Shown: piece by piece, positions 10,753-24,756 of the stretch
Layout: every line of letters begins with the position of its first letter
How positions within the stretch are numbered: the stretch's first letter is position 1
From: Porogramme epimiltina
Lineage: Eukaryota > Basidiomycota > Agaricomycetes > Polyporales > Polyporaceae
Direction of reading: 5' to 3'
Assembly (NCBI GenBank): GCA_900155495.1
Contig: FTLJ01000346.1
Location: 1 to 64,000, forward strand
Length of the DNA stretch: 64,000 nt
Position numbers and translations under genes: made by a program
Notes under the pieces: model-generated
What the model saw: the letters and a program-made list of their open reading frames with translations, nothing else
The model's database searches: none
Told to the model about the DNA's origin: nothing

Positions 10753-12094
10753 TGTGAAGAGTAATTTGGGGTGCGGGGGGTTGAGGTGAAGTCGGCGGTG
10801 GAGAGCAAAGGACGCGAAGACTCAAGGAAAGAGAGTGTAGAGAGCGTCAGGAATATAAGGGAGTGACTGCTGTGGACGGGAAGGGATCAGAAGAGGGCGC
10901 GTATGACGGAAAAATAAGCGTCGGGAGACTTACCGTCCAAAGCACGCCTGGGATGCGAGGGGAGAAACGAGGGTTGCGAAGACCGCGAGGTGAACGGACA
11001 AGGGGAACGGAGGCCAGTTCGGGGGGCTATTTATTTGAACTCGGAGGTGCCGACGGCCATCTCCGGGGCGGACGGACGTAGAGCCAATCTGGGGAGACAG
11101 GCTGTCAAGTAACAATTTGCGCTGCTCCACCCGCCGGTCTTGCGGATCCCGAGCACGTTTCGCGCCCTGCCCTCGTCCGCGTCGTCATCTTTCTGCCTCC
11201 CTCTGAGCCCCGTCGACGACCAGCTCATCTCCGCCGGGGCTAGCGAGCCGGCCGAGGACGAGGAAATGACGGTGGGGGCGACGCGCGTCCAAAAATAACG
11301 CGCAGGAGGCACGCGCGGGGGCTTGTTCGGCCTTTCGAGGCCTACAATTGCATGGGCCCGATGGAGGAGCGCTGGGATCGCAGCACTTGTTGGGCTGCAG
11401 CACGTTGCTTCACGACCTGTCCCAGGGTGGCCGCGAGTCCGTCGCCGGCGGTCCATCCCGCAGCCCATCACCGACCGGTGCATACAGTGCGCCTCCTTGT
11501 GCCTCCTCCATCCGCCCAGCCGCGCCCCCGAGTCCCAGGCACAGCGCATAGCGCCCGTCCCCACCCCCACGCTGGCCCGCCCCACCGCCCATCGTGGTCG
11601 CACAACCCTCGGGCCACCGTCGTGCGCCGTCACGACCGGCACTACTTTTTCGACGCGGAGCGGGGGTGGACGCGCACGCGACGTCGGGCGAGACGGCGGT
11701 GACGGCACCTGCGCCAATATTCATGTCGTCAGTCAACCGAAGCATGTTCGGACGGATGAGCAGGCTGAGAAGGCCCGAGCGAGACACGTACCGGGTCCAA
11801 CTTATGTCATTTCATCCCGAACCGCCTGCGTCTTCTTTTGATTGAGCCCTCGGTTGATGTCCGCCGAAGTGTAATACTACATCCTTGCCGCGACCAGAGA
11901 TGATGTCAGTTGAGCTGGTTGTCGACTAAACAACCTGCAGAGGGCTGTTTGGCCACTGGCAGAGGCAAACACCCACGCCAGCGAAGAGCGCCTATTCCAG
12001 ACACTCCACCGCCCGCAGCACATCGCTTCCAACTCGCTTCTTGCTATTACCTCCGCTTACACCCGTTCCTCCTGCCTCCCCACGATTCATCATC
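10753..12094. other. Divergent intergenic region, no gene seen
   Basis: The 1.34 kb separates the double-psi barrel gene (minus) from SCAMP (plus). Open frames on both strands between 11030 and 11850 are GC-rich, overlap each other and have no recognisable domain or phase-consistent introns. It probably contains both promoters. Confidence 0.5.
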
Positions 12095-13456
12095 ATGAGT
12101 ACGTCTTGCTGCACATGTCTATCTCTTGGCCCCCGTCTCATCTGCCCATTTCCTGTCAGGCTATAACGAAAACCCCTTCGCGTCCTCCCATTCTCTCGAT
12201 GTGAACCCTTTTGACGACCCTGCGGCGGCACAGCAATCCAGTAACGCTGCACGACTAGAGGAGATCCGGCAGAGGGAGCTCGACCTCGAGAGGAGAGAAC
12301 GTGAACTTGCGCAGAAGTCAGAGAATATCCGCAAGAATGGACGCAACAACTGGCCTCCTTGTGAGTAACTCCTGCCTGGCCTCCGCGTTACCTGCGCGTG
12401 AGGTGCGCACGAAAGGGGGCTGAACCGCGTCGTCGTGCACATACAGTCTTCCCTCTCATATTCCATTCTATTCCGGATGAGATCCCCGAGGCGTCAAGGC
12501 CCTTGATTACCCGCTTGTATCAGCTATGGCTCGTCCTTGCCGGCACCCTGGTGGTGAACATGGTCGCCTGTATCTGTATATTGATCTCTGGAGCCTCCAA
12601 CGGCGGTAGCGATCTGGGTTCAAGTATAGGGTACGCAATTTCATCCTCTTCTTTTGTAGTAAATCTCACTAGCCTTGCGGCACAGCTACCTGATCTTTAT
12701 TACTCCATTGTCTTTCTTGCTATGGTACCGGTACGTCGTCATCGGTAGCTTTTCCAAGTGCGGTTGCTAAGTGGGCGGACGAAGACCTATCTATAATGGA
12801 TACATGAAGGTGCGCCCCATTGATACTTGGCTTCCGCATACGCTGAGACCAGGCCATGTATTCTAGGAACAAGCCCTATACTACTGTAAGACAAGAATAC
12901 TCTCTCACCCGATTCGCGGACACTAATAGCACTCCGAAGACCTGTATTTCTTCTTCGGAGGATGGCATTTGGCGTACTCTCTCTACATGTACGTTGTTTA
13001 GCCTCCACGATGCCCTCTCTCTGTGTACTGACTTTTGCCCAGGATTCTTGGTATCCCGAGGTGAATGTCGCATCGTCGTGTTTTGACCCACATGCTTACA
13101 CCGCACAAAGTACCGGGTCGGCAGGGCTTATCCAAACCATTCGCGCCTTCAGCAAGCCATCTCTTCCCGCCGCCATCGTCGGCACTATCGCCACTGTAGG
13201 ATGGGTTCTCCAGGGCGTTGGGTTGGGTTTCTACTATCGCCAGGTGAGCTCCTACTCCGCGGCCTCAGTCTGCGTTCTCTCTGACGTGATGCTATGTTAG
13301 ATCTGGGCACACCACAAGGCGGCTGGGCATTCTATGGAGAAGGTACGTGTCTCTACCACCTATGCCCTTTCCTCAGTGAGCTTACGCACGCCTGTCGACT
13401 AGGCGAAGACGGAGCTCGCCACGCACGGAGCGAAGGCGTACTTCACGCGGGGATGA
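12095..13456 (+). CDS. Secretory carrier-associated membrane protein (SCAMP)
   Basis: Eleven exons close in phase to 257 residues: 12095-12098, 12160-12360, 12447-12630, 12686-12730, 12785-12809, 12867-12885, 12940-12988, 13043-13060, 13111-13243, 13301-13342 and 13403-13456. The first coding exon is only ATG plus one base. The N-terminus has two NPF motifs (ENPFASS and VNPFDD), which bind EH domains, then a charged coiled coil (about 40-62). The SCAMP core begins at NNWPPFFPLIFHSIPDEIPE and contains four hydrophobic spans, including LVLAGTLVVNMVACICILIS, YLIFITPLSFLLWY, YLYFFFGGWHLAYSLYM and a last one near GTIATVGWVLQGVGLGFYY. SCAMPs recycle through Golgi, endosomes and plasma membrane. Four internal micro-exons of 18-45 nt split the membrane region, so automated gene callers could easily break this model. 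Confidence 0.92.
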
Positions 13457-13717
13457 ACGCGACCGACTTGCTTGGACTGTCTATATGTGATCTGCGGACG
13501 CTGTTATGCAATGATATCTGCGCTCGATGTTGTTCTCTACCCTGACATAGACCTGTGTAATCTGCTCGAATGACTGCCACCGAAAGGCAAAAAAAACCAC
13601 GGACCACAAGACCGTCGTGCTCGGGCTGCGCCTCTGCTGGAGATCATATGCTACAGCGGGATGCGTCTATTAGTACACGAGTCGTACATTATCCAAACAG
13701 GTATCCAACTCGTGCGG

Positions 13718-16059
<2,342 letters not shown>

Positions 16060-18375
16060 ATGGCCAGCGACTCGGAAGACGACGTCTACGATGACATTGA
16101 ATTCGACGGAGCCTCGGACGCGGACGAAGATCTTGAGGATGATATCCTCGGTGCGTTCAACGACGACTTAACGGCTGCCGTTGCAGAGGCTTCAGAAGAG
16201 GTAAGTCAGTTCTACATTGTTTCATGTCTGCTCTGAACACGGCCTCCCCAGGATACGGACATCTCCTCGTCTGAGGGTGGTTCGGATGATGACGAGGCAG
16301 AGGACGATTATATCGCTCCTCACCAGGACCTCGAGCAACTCCTCACCCAGTCTCTGCAAGAGGCTGCACAGTCCACCAAACCTGACTCTCCTGCCATCGA
16401 GTCCTCCACAGGGGCCCCAGGTAGAGACACCCTTTACCAATCCTTGTCACGCGACGCGCTCATACGTGTTTACGGTAGCTCTTCAACCACCGCCCCAAAT
16501 TCGGCCACCTTCCCCTGCCCAAATCCGCAAGACAAAGTTGCTTTCAGACATATCATGGCCTAGGTCCTTCACCGTCGAAGCAATATGTGCCATCCCCCAC
16601 CCCTGCGCCACACACGCTCTTGCCTCGTCTCTGTGCATGACCCACATGATCACCGGCTCGGACGACGGCTACATTCGAGACTACGACCTGTTCGCTGCCG
16701 TCAACGGCAAGGTCTTCCTTACCGCACCTCAGAGGCAGCATTGCGGCGTGATCGAGGGTATCATGAAGGCCGGCCAGATCAGGTGCTGGTGGGAGAACGC
16801 CCTTCCAACGGTCAACCCAGACAATAGTTTCGGAGAGGCCCCGCTGTACCCGGTCTATAGTCTCGCAATGCAGTCAGATGCACTGTGGTCTCTGGCAGGC
16901 TCGGATGTACGTCACAAGAGCTATTTTCATTGCGCAACTAATGTTCTACTAGCAAGGTCATGTAAGCCTGCACACCGTACGACACAGTCCTGGCCGCCTT
17001 TGTCATGTTATGGCTGGGCACAAGGGTCCAGTATCTGCCCTATCCCTGCAGCACGATGAGAAGGGCTTTTTCAGTGCAGGCTGGGACGGAGAAGCTATTG
17101 TAAGCTACCTCGCATATTTGGCCGTTCGAAACGCTAATAGGTGGCTCTAAGCACTGGGACCTTAACACTGGCCAAATGGCGAGGAAGTTCTCTGCGCACG
17201 GCGCACAGCTCGCGGCCGTTGCTGTGCGGCCGTTGTCCACCAACTTTATTCATAACCCGTGGAGCACGATTACAGCTGGAAGCGAGTTCACCGTTTCAAT
17301 GCGGGGCTCACGGGATGACCACCAGGCACACCATGGGTCTTCATATGAAGCTTCTATGCCCCCACCTCCACCTCCGTCGAACGGCTCCTTTGGCGGTCAC
17401 CACGTTCCCAAACAGGAGGAGGACGCCCGGTCCGATACCTCATACGATCCTCTATTCGACGAACCCGACGCGGATGGTGACGGCGAGGGCGCTGCGGCAC
17501 CGCCCTCTTTCGCGCCGTTCGGAAACGCAGGGCAAGGCTTCGCTCAGCCCAACCCTCAGAACCTAGGGCGTGGCGCCATTGCACCGAAAGGCGCGCCACC
17601 AGTCCTCGACTCCACAACTTACGCAACGTTTTCACCCGATTTGCTCATGACTGCGCATGTCGATGGCCAGGTCATCTTGTGGGACAGGCGTGTTCAGACC
17701 CCTGGCAAAGGGGTCGGTAGGATGTGGATGAGCGAGAAGACCCCTCCGTGGTGCATGTCGGTACGTTGTCCGAGTTCTTCTGGGCTAGGAAGTAGTTTGC
17801 TGAGCGTTTCGTTGTTGTTTCAGGCGTGCTGGTCCGCAGATGGGAACCAGATCTATGCTGGTCGCCGAAATGGCGCAGTTGAGATCTATGATGTACGACA
17901 GACTGGCCGCGCCGCTTCCGGAACACCTAAGATTCTCAAGACCCTGCGGAATCCTCTCAGTTCCGGCGTGGTCTCCTGCGTAGTTGCGTTCCCTGACGGA
18001 CGACATCTTGCGTGGTGCGCTGTTCTTCTCCTTTTCACTCTGCCCTCGCCAGTCCCTGACGGCAGTCGTCAATCTCTTAGCGCGTCCACGGATAATATCC
18101 GTCTATGGAACGTGGCGGAAGCGGGGGAGCCAGACCTGAACGGCAAAATGAAGAGCGGGGTCCAGTTCAAGATTATCCCGGGTCATCACGGTGGATATGT
18201 GTCTCAGATGTGTACGTGCCTCCTTATTACACCACCGCGGTCGTAGGTGCACTAACCTCGCACCGTAGTGGTCGATCCAGCAGCTCGTTTCTTGGTCAGC
18301 GCAAGCAGCAATAGAGGCTGGCACGGAGAGAATACCAAAACTGTTTTCGTTCATGAGGTCAAGCATTTGTTCTGA
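16060..18375 (+). CDS. SPT8: SAGA complex WD40 subunit Spt8
   Basis: Exons 16060-16200, 16252-16420, 16479-16906, 16953-17099, 17152-17760, 17824-18014, 18081-18211 and 18269-18375 give 640 residues. An acidic N-terminus (DDVYDDIEFDGASDADEDLE) is followed by WD40 repeats: HMITGSDDGYIRDYDLF, GHKGPVSALSL, GFFSAGWDGEAIHWDLNTGQ, MTAHVDGQVILWDRR, IYAGRRNGAVEIYDVR and CASTDNIRLWN. The C-terminus FLVSASSNRGWHGENTKTVF is typical of Spt8. A Pro/Gly/Asp-rich insert (about 340-430) interrupts the propeller. Spt8 helps SAGA handle TBP at promoters in the nucleus. The Spt8 call rests on the WGENTKTVF-type ending, the RCWWENAL segment and the order of repeats; a different WD40 protein is unlikely. Confidence 0.88.
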
Positions 18376-18576
18376 TATTTGCTGTGTTTGCTATGCTGTA
18401 TTGTATTTGTTCGGATATATCTAATGTGTACATTGACTAGCATATGCCAACCCTGATTCCATCTCCTACTGAATAGCTTCATGCACCCCCCAGCTATGAA
18501 GAGCCTAGATGAAAGGATTCGAGAATACGCACCAGGATCAAGACATCGCAGCTAAGACCCAACCCACCCCAAGAAA

Positions 18577-20718
18577 TCAAATGAATCGGCGCCATAGGAG
18601 GTCCAGATACGCTGAGCTCATATACCACGCTAAATCCTTAGTACCAAACGCGAACCATTGCTCATCCATCGTGCGGCGTATCCCCTCGCGCATCACGTCC
18701 ACCGCGTGGAGGAACGCCGCGCTCGGAATCTTGTTCGCACGAACCACCTCGCCGAGGCACGCGATGAACTCGCGCTGCAGCGCCTGATTCCCTTCGCGTG
18801 CGGGCTCGACGGCGGAGAGCGTCAGATTTCCATCCTTCCCGAGCGCGAGGTAGCGCACCATCTCTGAGTCGGGCGAGGACGGGGACGTGGGTGAGGGGGC
18901 AATTGGGGAGACGGGAGAGGCAGGTGGCCCTGGTTTCGCGGGGACTTGCCTGCGGAATGCGGAAGGGGGTGCTGGGGAGGTAGCATGTGGGACAGACGGC
19001 TGAGAGGATGACCTCACGGGTGGAGGCTTGCGGGGAATGTTAGATGTTGGAGGTCCTGCTGCGGAGTGGAGGAGAGGTCCACGCGCTGGATGGGTAGTCG
19101 CCCGCATCAGTGTCTGAGGCGTGGGCTTTGCAGGCGGCGTGGGTGCACGAGTCGCCGTGCTACTTGCAGAAGACGGAGGACGGGAAGGAGGTAGGGGCGT
19201 TGTGGTAGGGTCGCCTTTGGGCGGAGGATTGGATTCAACAGATACGACACCGCGAGAAAGGGCTGGCGGGGGTTGGGAAGGCAGCGATGCTGGCATCGCT
19301 GTGATATCGGAGGACGCTTTAGAGGACACAGAAGAAGTCGGAGAAATAGAGAGTGCCGAGAGACCCAGTTGGGGCTCCGTGCTGGAGACAGGAACTACGT
19401 GTACAGCAGCTGACTTCACTTGGCTATCCATTGGTGAAGCGGTGGACTTCTCGGGGGTCGTCGATGATCGCGCATAGTATGGCTGCCCTATGAAGAGGCC
19501 TGGGGTACGAGAACGCCACTGCGTCCGTGTCGCCGCCTCCACGATGATGTTATGAGAAACGCGGATCTCTTGAAAGCAGAAGTCCGGAGATGAGTCTACT
19601 ATGATAGGAAGGCGTAGACTTCCCAGCTCCTGTGGGTTCGGTGACGAAGTTACCCCCACGATAGCCCCAGAACCGTTGGTCGTCGAAGTCGCGTCGCCGG
19701 GAAGCGGCAAGATATTGACGATGGGGATCCGCCGGATAGGCTCCAAGCTGAAGATGACCTTCACGGCAATGAGGAGAACTTGCATCCCGAGCCAGCCGTA
19801 CGCCCACACGTTGAGCCCAACGACTAGCACCGTCGTGAAGATGTCCACCACGCCGCTCACGACCATTGCCGCGCCGATAGCTTTGAGCCACGTGCTCTCG
19901 TACTCGCTCCCGAAGATGTTGTATTCGCGCACGTTGCTCAGCTGTATGCTCAGCACCGCGCTCCGCACGTGCTTGCCCGCGGTGACGAGCTGGAAGCAGC
20001 GGTACTCGGCCGTGGCGAGGCGGTTGAGGTGGATGTAGCGCAGGCCCTGTCCCCGCACAACCTGCAGGGCGCAGATCGCCGCGGCCCAGCACGTCCCGCT
20101 GACGGCCTGGAGGACGATGAGAGGCACCCCCGCACCCGTGGCGGCGTTCTGGAACGACAAGAAGGTCTCTAACGCGTAGAGGAGGAAGTAAACGAGGAGG
20201 CCGCCGACCATGCGGCGTGTGTTGCGCTGGCTGAGCTCAACCTTAGCGGGAAGGCCCTGTGTCTGGAACCAAGCTTCGACCATATAGTCTTCGGTGATGT
20301 TGTGGTTCACGATCGTATTGGAGGAGTGACGCTCGGGAGTGCCAGTAGGAATGTGGACCAGGGGTGGGGAGAACACGTTAACGTACTCCTGGTGGAAGTA
20401 GGATAGCTCGCCGACAAGGTTGCGGTAGAGGTTTGCGCTGAGGAGCATGATCCCCACCTGTAACTTGGACAGGACACGCCCAGCGCCGAGGCCGGTGACA
20501 GCGAGAGACCCGGGAAACGTACGTGCAGCGATGGCCTTCACATTCTGGGTCTTCCCTGTGAGGACTGGAAGGAGGGAGAAAATGGAGCTCATTCCATTGA
20601 TATTCTGGAGGGCGGTAGAAAGGGATCGGGCGTCCGAGCCGTCGGACTGGGCAACGACGACGCATGCTTGCCAAAGGATGACGCATACTCTGGACGCTAG
20701 CGAGCGAGTGGATTGCAT
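18577..20718 (-). CDS. Signal-peptide multi-pass membrane protein with long Pro/Ser-rich tail, function unknown
   Basis: A single open exon of 713 residues from an ATG at 20718. I chose this Met because it starts a convincing signal peptide (RVCVILWQACVVVAQS); the frame stays open upstream to an intron-like CTCCTCAG, so an extra 5' exon is possible. A luminal part to about 180 is followed by hydrophobic spans MVGGLLVYFLLYALETFLSF, AGVPLIVLQAVSGTCWAAAI, IGAAMVVSGVVDIFTTVLVV and WLGMQVLLIAVKVIFSL. Then comes a roughly 300-residue Pro/Ser/Thr-rich, probably cytoplasmic region with many Ser-Pro pairs, and a folded-looking C-terminal block (about 620-713) containing EFIACLGEVVRANKIP and a Trp-rich end. 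I do not recognise the family. The layout resembles fungal surface proteins with a signalling tail, but no function is claimed. Confidence 0.7.
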   Translation of the reverse strand: MQSTRSLASRVCVILWQACVVVAQSDGSDARSLSTALQNINGMSSIFSLLPVLTGKTQNVKAIAARTFPGSLAVTGLGAGRVLSKLQVGIMLLSANLYRNLVGELSYFHQEYVNVFSPPLVHIPTGTPERHSSNTIVNHNITEDYMVEAWFQTQGLPAKVELSQRNTRRMVGGLLVYFLLYALETFLSFQNAATGAGVPLIVLQAVSGTCWAAAICALQVVRGQGLRYIHLNRLATAEYRCFQLVTAGKHVRSAVLSIQLSNVREYNIFGSEYESTWLKAIGAAMVVSGVVDIFTTVLVVGLNVWAYGWLGMQVLLIAVKVIFSLEPIRRIPIVNILPLPGDATSTTNGSGAIVGVTSSPNPQELGSLRLPIIVDSSPDFCFQEIRVSHNIIVEAATRTQWRSRTPGLFIGQPYYARSSTTPEKSTASPMDSQVKSAAVHVVPVSSTEPQLGLSALSISPTSSVSSKASSDITAMPASLPSQPPPALSRGVVSVESNPPPKGDPTTTPLPPSRPPSSASSTATRAPTPPAKPTPQTLMRATTHPARGPLLHSAAGPPTSNIPRKPPPVRSSSQPSVPHATSPAPPSAFRRQVPAKPGPPASPVSPIAPSPTSPSSPDSEMVRYLALGKDGNLTLSAVEPAREGNQALQREFIACLGEVVRANKIPSAAFLHAVDVMREGIRRTMDEQWFAFGTKDLAWYMSSAYLDLLWRRFI

Positions 20719-21545
20719 TGGAGGGAGTAGGCCGTAGCAAGGCTGAACAGGTAGATGCCATGAGTCCCCGGGTTGGAATTGAGGGAGGAATAGACCCACC
20801 ACAAAGATTCCCTGAGGAGGAGTAGCGCGAGCCCACGAAAGTTAGAGCCACTGGGAGGCATATGTACCTTTCATCGCCGGAGATGGGGCCGGCTGACTGT
20901 TACAGCAAAAGATCCAGATGAAGATACGAGAGCAATACCGATGCTAGCTTAGGAGAGCTATCAACTTCCGTATCTCCGGTCCTGCCTCTCAACCGGACCA
21001 AATGTCCTTGAAATCGAAGCTGACCTGAGCCTACCTACATCTGCCAAGCTACCGCAGCCCTAAGCCCTGTGGCACCGTGTAGAAGCGACCCTGGAGAACC
21101 TGTAGATATTCCCTTAGGTGAACAAAGCTGCCATGTCAAACCGCCCACGCTGTGCTGCGGCGATCAGGCTACTGCAGGGGATTACGTTCGACGCACGGAA
21201 TACGATGGTTGGACCGCCTCGTTGTGGCCAGTGACAGAAGTGTTCCTCACCAGTCCAGGTTTAGGGAGTATCGGAGTTACTGAGCCATCTTTTGATCGGG
21301 ATCTTCAGGGTCGAATACACAGGGATACGCCTCGACCGCTATACCAACCTCGTTGAGGCCAAATTGAGGACTTCATCGCCTCTGCCCAGGCAGTGCTTAC
21401 TATGCGGAATGACTCGCACCATGTTATGTGAAGCTGGTCCTCGATAAGAAGCTAAGGTGGCCGATATCAAGCTGGCAGACACAATGTTACAAGATAGTGA
21501 CAGACACCGTTCACACACCGCGAGTCTGTGGTAAGCTCCGTCCTT
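20719..21545. other. Intergenic, no gene seen
   Basis: Open frames in this 827-bp gap (for example the plus-strand frame at 21069-21356) lack motifs. The left part may hold a 5' exon and the promoter of the membrane protein gene; the right end is the 3' flank of the dipeptidase gene. Confidence 0.5.
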
Positions 21546-23336
21546 CTAGAGATCGGTCCTCTTGTCATACTTCGCCATGACCGGCTCCATCCCTACCTTC
21601 TGCAACTCCGCTGCGACGCGTTCTGCGCCTTGCATCACGCGCAGCAGGTTCCCGCCCGTGAGCCCCGCAAGGTCGTACGAACCCCATCCGCGCTTGTACA
21701 GCTCAGCGATCTACATGCGGTGCTCGAGTCAGTGCGGCGATCACGAGAACAATCTGCCCTGAATACGCACCAAAGCGGGATACTTCGAGACGTCCTCTAG
21801 CCCCTCTGGAACCGACCCAATGCCATCGAAGTCGCTGCCAAGGCCAACGCTACAACACGCAATCAGTACATCGTACACGGCGCTGCAGCGCTGAAGACGC
21901 ACTGCCTCCGTCCAGCGACCTTCGCAATATGTTCCACGTGATCGGCGACGTCCTGAACGGTCGCGGTGTCACCCTTGACGAATACGGGGAAGAAGTTCAC
22001 CTGGTGAAGACCCTCTATCAGCGGTCTTTCCCATGGCGCGTTCTATATGTATTCAGAAGCGCACCATAACGACCGCGTCGCGCTGACCCTCTCCGAAACC
22101 AACGAGCTTGAGGACGTCGTCAGGCACGTTACGCGGGACGTTATGGATTGCCCGTGCGGACGAATGGCTCCAGATGACGGGAGCCTTCGAGTGCTTGAGA
22201 GCCTGTCGTGCGGTGTCGTCTGACGTGTGGCTGAGGTCGACGAGCATTCCAATACGGTTCATTTCGTCGATAAGGGAGTGCCCTAGGGGGCTGAGACCGC
22301 CCCAGCGTGGCTCAAAGCCTTCGAGGAAGCCACAAGAGTCCGCGAACGCGTTGTGGCAGGTGTGCGTGAGCGTCACATAGCGAACACCCAGTTCGTACAT
22401 GGTGCGGAGGACTCCAATAGAGTTCCCAAGTTGATGACCGCTAGACAGCGACGTTGAATATCTTGTTAATGCGCACATCCACATACTTCACGTACCCCTC
22501 AATTCCCAACAAGGACGCAATCTTACCCTGGCTAATAGCGTCCTTGATTCCTTGGGTAGTAGTGACATATTCGAAAGCCTGGGCGTCCAGGCAAAGTTAT
22601 GAAGGCACATAGACGTATAATGAGAGCATTCCTTACGTCCGAGTGTTTGGATATGAGCAACTTGGCGACATCAATTTGTTCCAACGTATCACTGTACCGT
22701 GACAGATTAGGGATGCGGAGTCATAAACCACTGAGTAGCGCAGCTTACCGAACTCTCCAGGTCGGGTTCAAGAAGTCTTCGCCTTCCGTGCCGCCGGGGC
22801 AATCGACATATACCGACCAGAAGAACCCGCCAACCTTCCCTTCTCTCAGCCTTGGGATATCAACATGTCCGTAGAAAGGCTTGCTCAGGTCGATTGCAGA
22901 AACGTTGTTCCCGTAGGCAGCGCGGGCCAAAATCGGCAAATCTTCGCGAGAGAACAAGACTAAATGGTTCTGTATTGCACATCAAGTCTCAAACGCGCCC
23001 ACCTATATGCCCATCCTCAAGTACACGGTTTCAACATTCAATTGCGGGGACTCTCCAAGGGGAACTCACAATAACAGGAGCCTTATCCATTATCACGAGC
23101 GCCGCCTCGTACGGGTCGGAGGGCAAGCCCGGACCCACACCGACAGGAGCCTTGTCCCAGAAGAAAAGCAAGGTCACGAGTGCGACGACGAAGACCGCGG
23201 TGAGGGCCGAGTAGACGATGGCGCGGACGTTGGCGGCGCGGCGGACACGCGCCAAGGCAGTCTCGACCTCGTTGTCGCGCGCGAGGTTGGGTACATTGTC
23301 GGCGAGAAGGGGCGCGGTCTCGCCGTTCTCTGGCAT
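21546..23336 (-). CDS. Membrane dipeptidase, peptidase family M19 (renal dipeptidase-like)
   Basis: Nine exons (23336-23070, 23015-23003, 22941-22749, 22691-22637, 22578-22496, 22440-22065, 22000-21903, 21849-21771, 21710-21546) give 442 residues. Residues about 37-60 (AIVYSALTAVFVVALVTLLFF) form one N-terminal membrane span, so the catalytic domain is probably extracytoplasmic as a type II protein. Metal-site features of M19 are visible: DGHIDLP (His and Asp of HxD), the metal-bridging Glu in LLGIEGGHQLG, the histidines in TLTHTCHNAFAD and VDLSHTSDDT, and GLGSDFDGI. The HxD motif is split: exon 2 is a 13-nt micro-exon encoding DGHI plus the first base of Asp. The family hydrolyses dipeptides with zinc; roles in fungi include peptide and glutathione-conjugate turnover. 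No toxin gene cluster is nearby, so a housekeeping role is more likely. Confidence 0.92.
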
Positions 23337-23643
23337 GGCTGTGGGATGACGAGGTGGGGAGAGGAAGGGAAGAGACGCGGCGGGCGGGCGACTGGGGAGG
23401 TGCTCCGGCCCCGAGTGTGAGCAGGTGGAGGAGCGATAGCCGACTCGTGCTGAGGGCGGGATGACTGATCCCGATCATGACGCAATAGGCCCCATTATGG
23501 CCGGCCCGCCACGCCACAACGCTGTCCGTATCAGGTTCTACGAATGAGCCTTCGACGGCCTACCATATGCATAACATGCCGTATATTACAACGCTCGAGA
23601 GCCCGGAGAAATACAGTTACATGATAGCAAAAGTAGCTACGGT
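23337..23643. other. Intergenic, no gene seen
   Basis: This 307-bp gap holds the promoter of the dipeptidase gene and the 3' flank of the four-helix protein gene. Frames overlapping 23083-23517 are shadows of the dipeptidase first exon. Confidence 0.5.
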
Positions 23644-24424
23644 TCAATGGTTTTTCTTCCACAACCTTTTCTGCACCGATGCTGCGGCCTTGTTCCCGAA
23701 GATGAATGCCGAAGTCCGTTTGTCCGCTCCCGTCTTGCGTGAAATACTGGAGGATCCTGCAAACATGATCTAGAGCAACAGTTGCCTATCTGAACCAGTA
23801 GTATGGTTGTAGGAGTGTACTCACCGCCCACACACCCCACAGACCAATCGTTCCTGACCCCAGACAGAGCAAGAAGCCCAGGGAACCCACAGAGGTTGTG
23901 TTATATGCAATGAAAGAGATCAAGGCGCATATTATGGAAAGCGGCTCAAGAAGGGGATGTCCAGGTGCACCTCTTCTGCCTGCGAGGTCTTCAGGGCCCG
24001 AAGGGATCTGAAGGGCTCGTCGGAACGGCATCAAGATGCGAGACTGAAAGGGCTTACATTCATGACCAAGGCTATGGAGAGTGCACTCAAAATAAGACCC
24101 GTATTCCACGCGAGAAACGATTCTAATGGCGTGAGCGAAGCCCGTCTTTCTTCTCCAGATTCCGCCAAGAAAAGGAGAAGTTTAGGAGAGAACATGAGGG
24201 GCAAAGACACGGCGAGCATTCTAAAAAGGCGCCGCAAGAAAGTGTGAGCATGCGAATGTCAGAACAAGATAAGTTACTAACATAGCTGCCGACGCCCACG
24301 CCCAGCTAGTAATTACACCGTCGTCCTTGGCTACATCTGCTACATGTTCGGTGGTGCGTTCTCCCGAAGACAACGGGACTTTGTGCTTAGAGAGGTCCTC
24401 CATTTCAATGTCGGCGGAAGACAT
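23644..24424 (-). CDS. Small four-helix membrane protein, function unknown
   Basis: Exons 24424-24282, 24220-24058, 24007-23825 and 23769-23644 close in phase to 204 residues. A hydrophilic N-terminus of about 40 residues is followed by four predicted membrane helices: [54 protein letters not shown] and [20 protein letters not shown]. Between helices 2 and 3 is a short loop [18 protein letters not shown]. The C-terminus is basic ([20 protein letters not shown] and a Lys-rich end). The phase-consistent splicing of four exons and the clean helix pattern support a real gene. I do not recognise a named family; comparable small proteins occur widely in fungi. It is divergent from the JmjC gene, with 332 bp between start codons. 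Confidence 0.75.
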
Positions 24425-24756
24425 GGCGGAAGGGTGGTGGAAGAAACACTCGCGTCGAGATCAAATGAGCTGGGCTACAAATACGACGCTGTGTGCACAA
24501 GGAGAGGCTGCGGCGACGTGTTCGCCCACACCGTGACTGTCCAAGTCCAGTGCATGGCCTAGACTGCGCTGACGTCACGCGTCTTTATTTGCGTATGTTG
24601 GGAGCATCTGCAGTCACGTGCACCACAGCTGCGAATCCGCAAGGAGTTAGTCGAGGAACCTGCGATCTACTCAAGAACCCCCTCACCGTTGAATGGTAAC
24701 GCTCCGCTTTCTCTGAAATATGTGATACTGACTTGGAAGCATATTATGTAGTCAAT
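24425..24756. promoter_or_regulatory. Divergent intergenic region of two genes
   Basis: The 332 bp between the divergent start codons at 24424 (minus) and 24757 (plus) contain no exon. Both promoters must lie here; no specific site is recognised. Confidence 0.4.

Noticed and set aside
11031..11841. Open frames on both strands between the barrel protein gene and SCAMP
   Set aside because: Mutually overlapping, no motifs, no splice partners; treated as promoter sequence.
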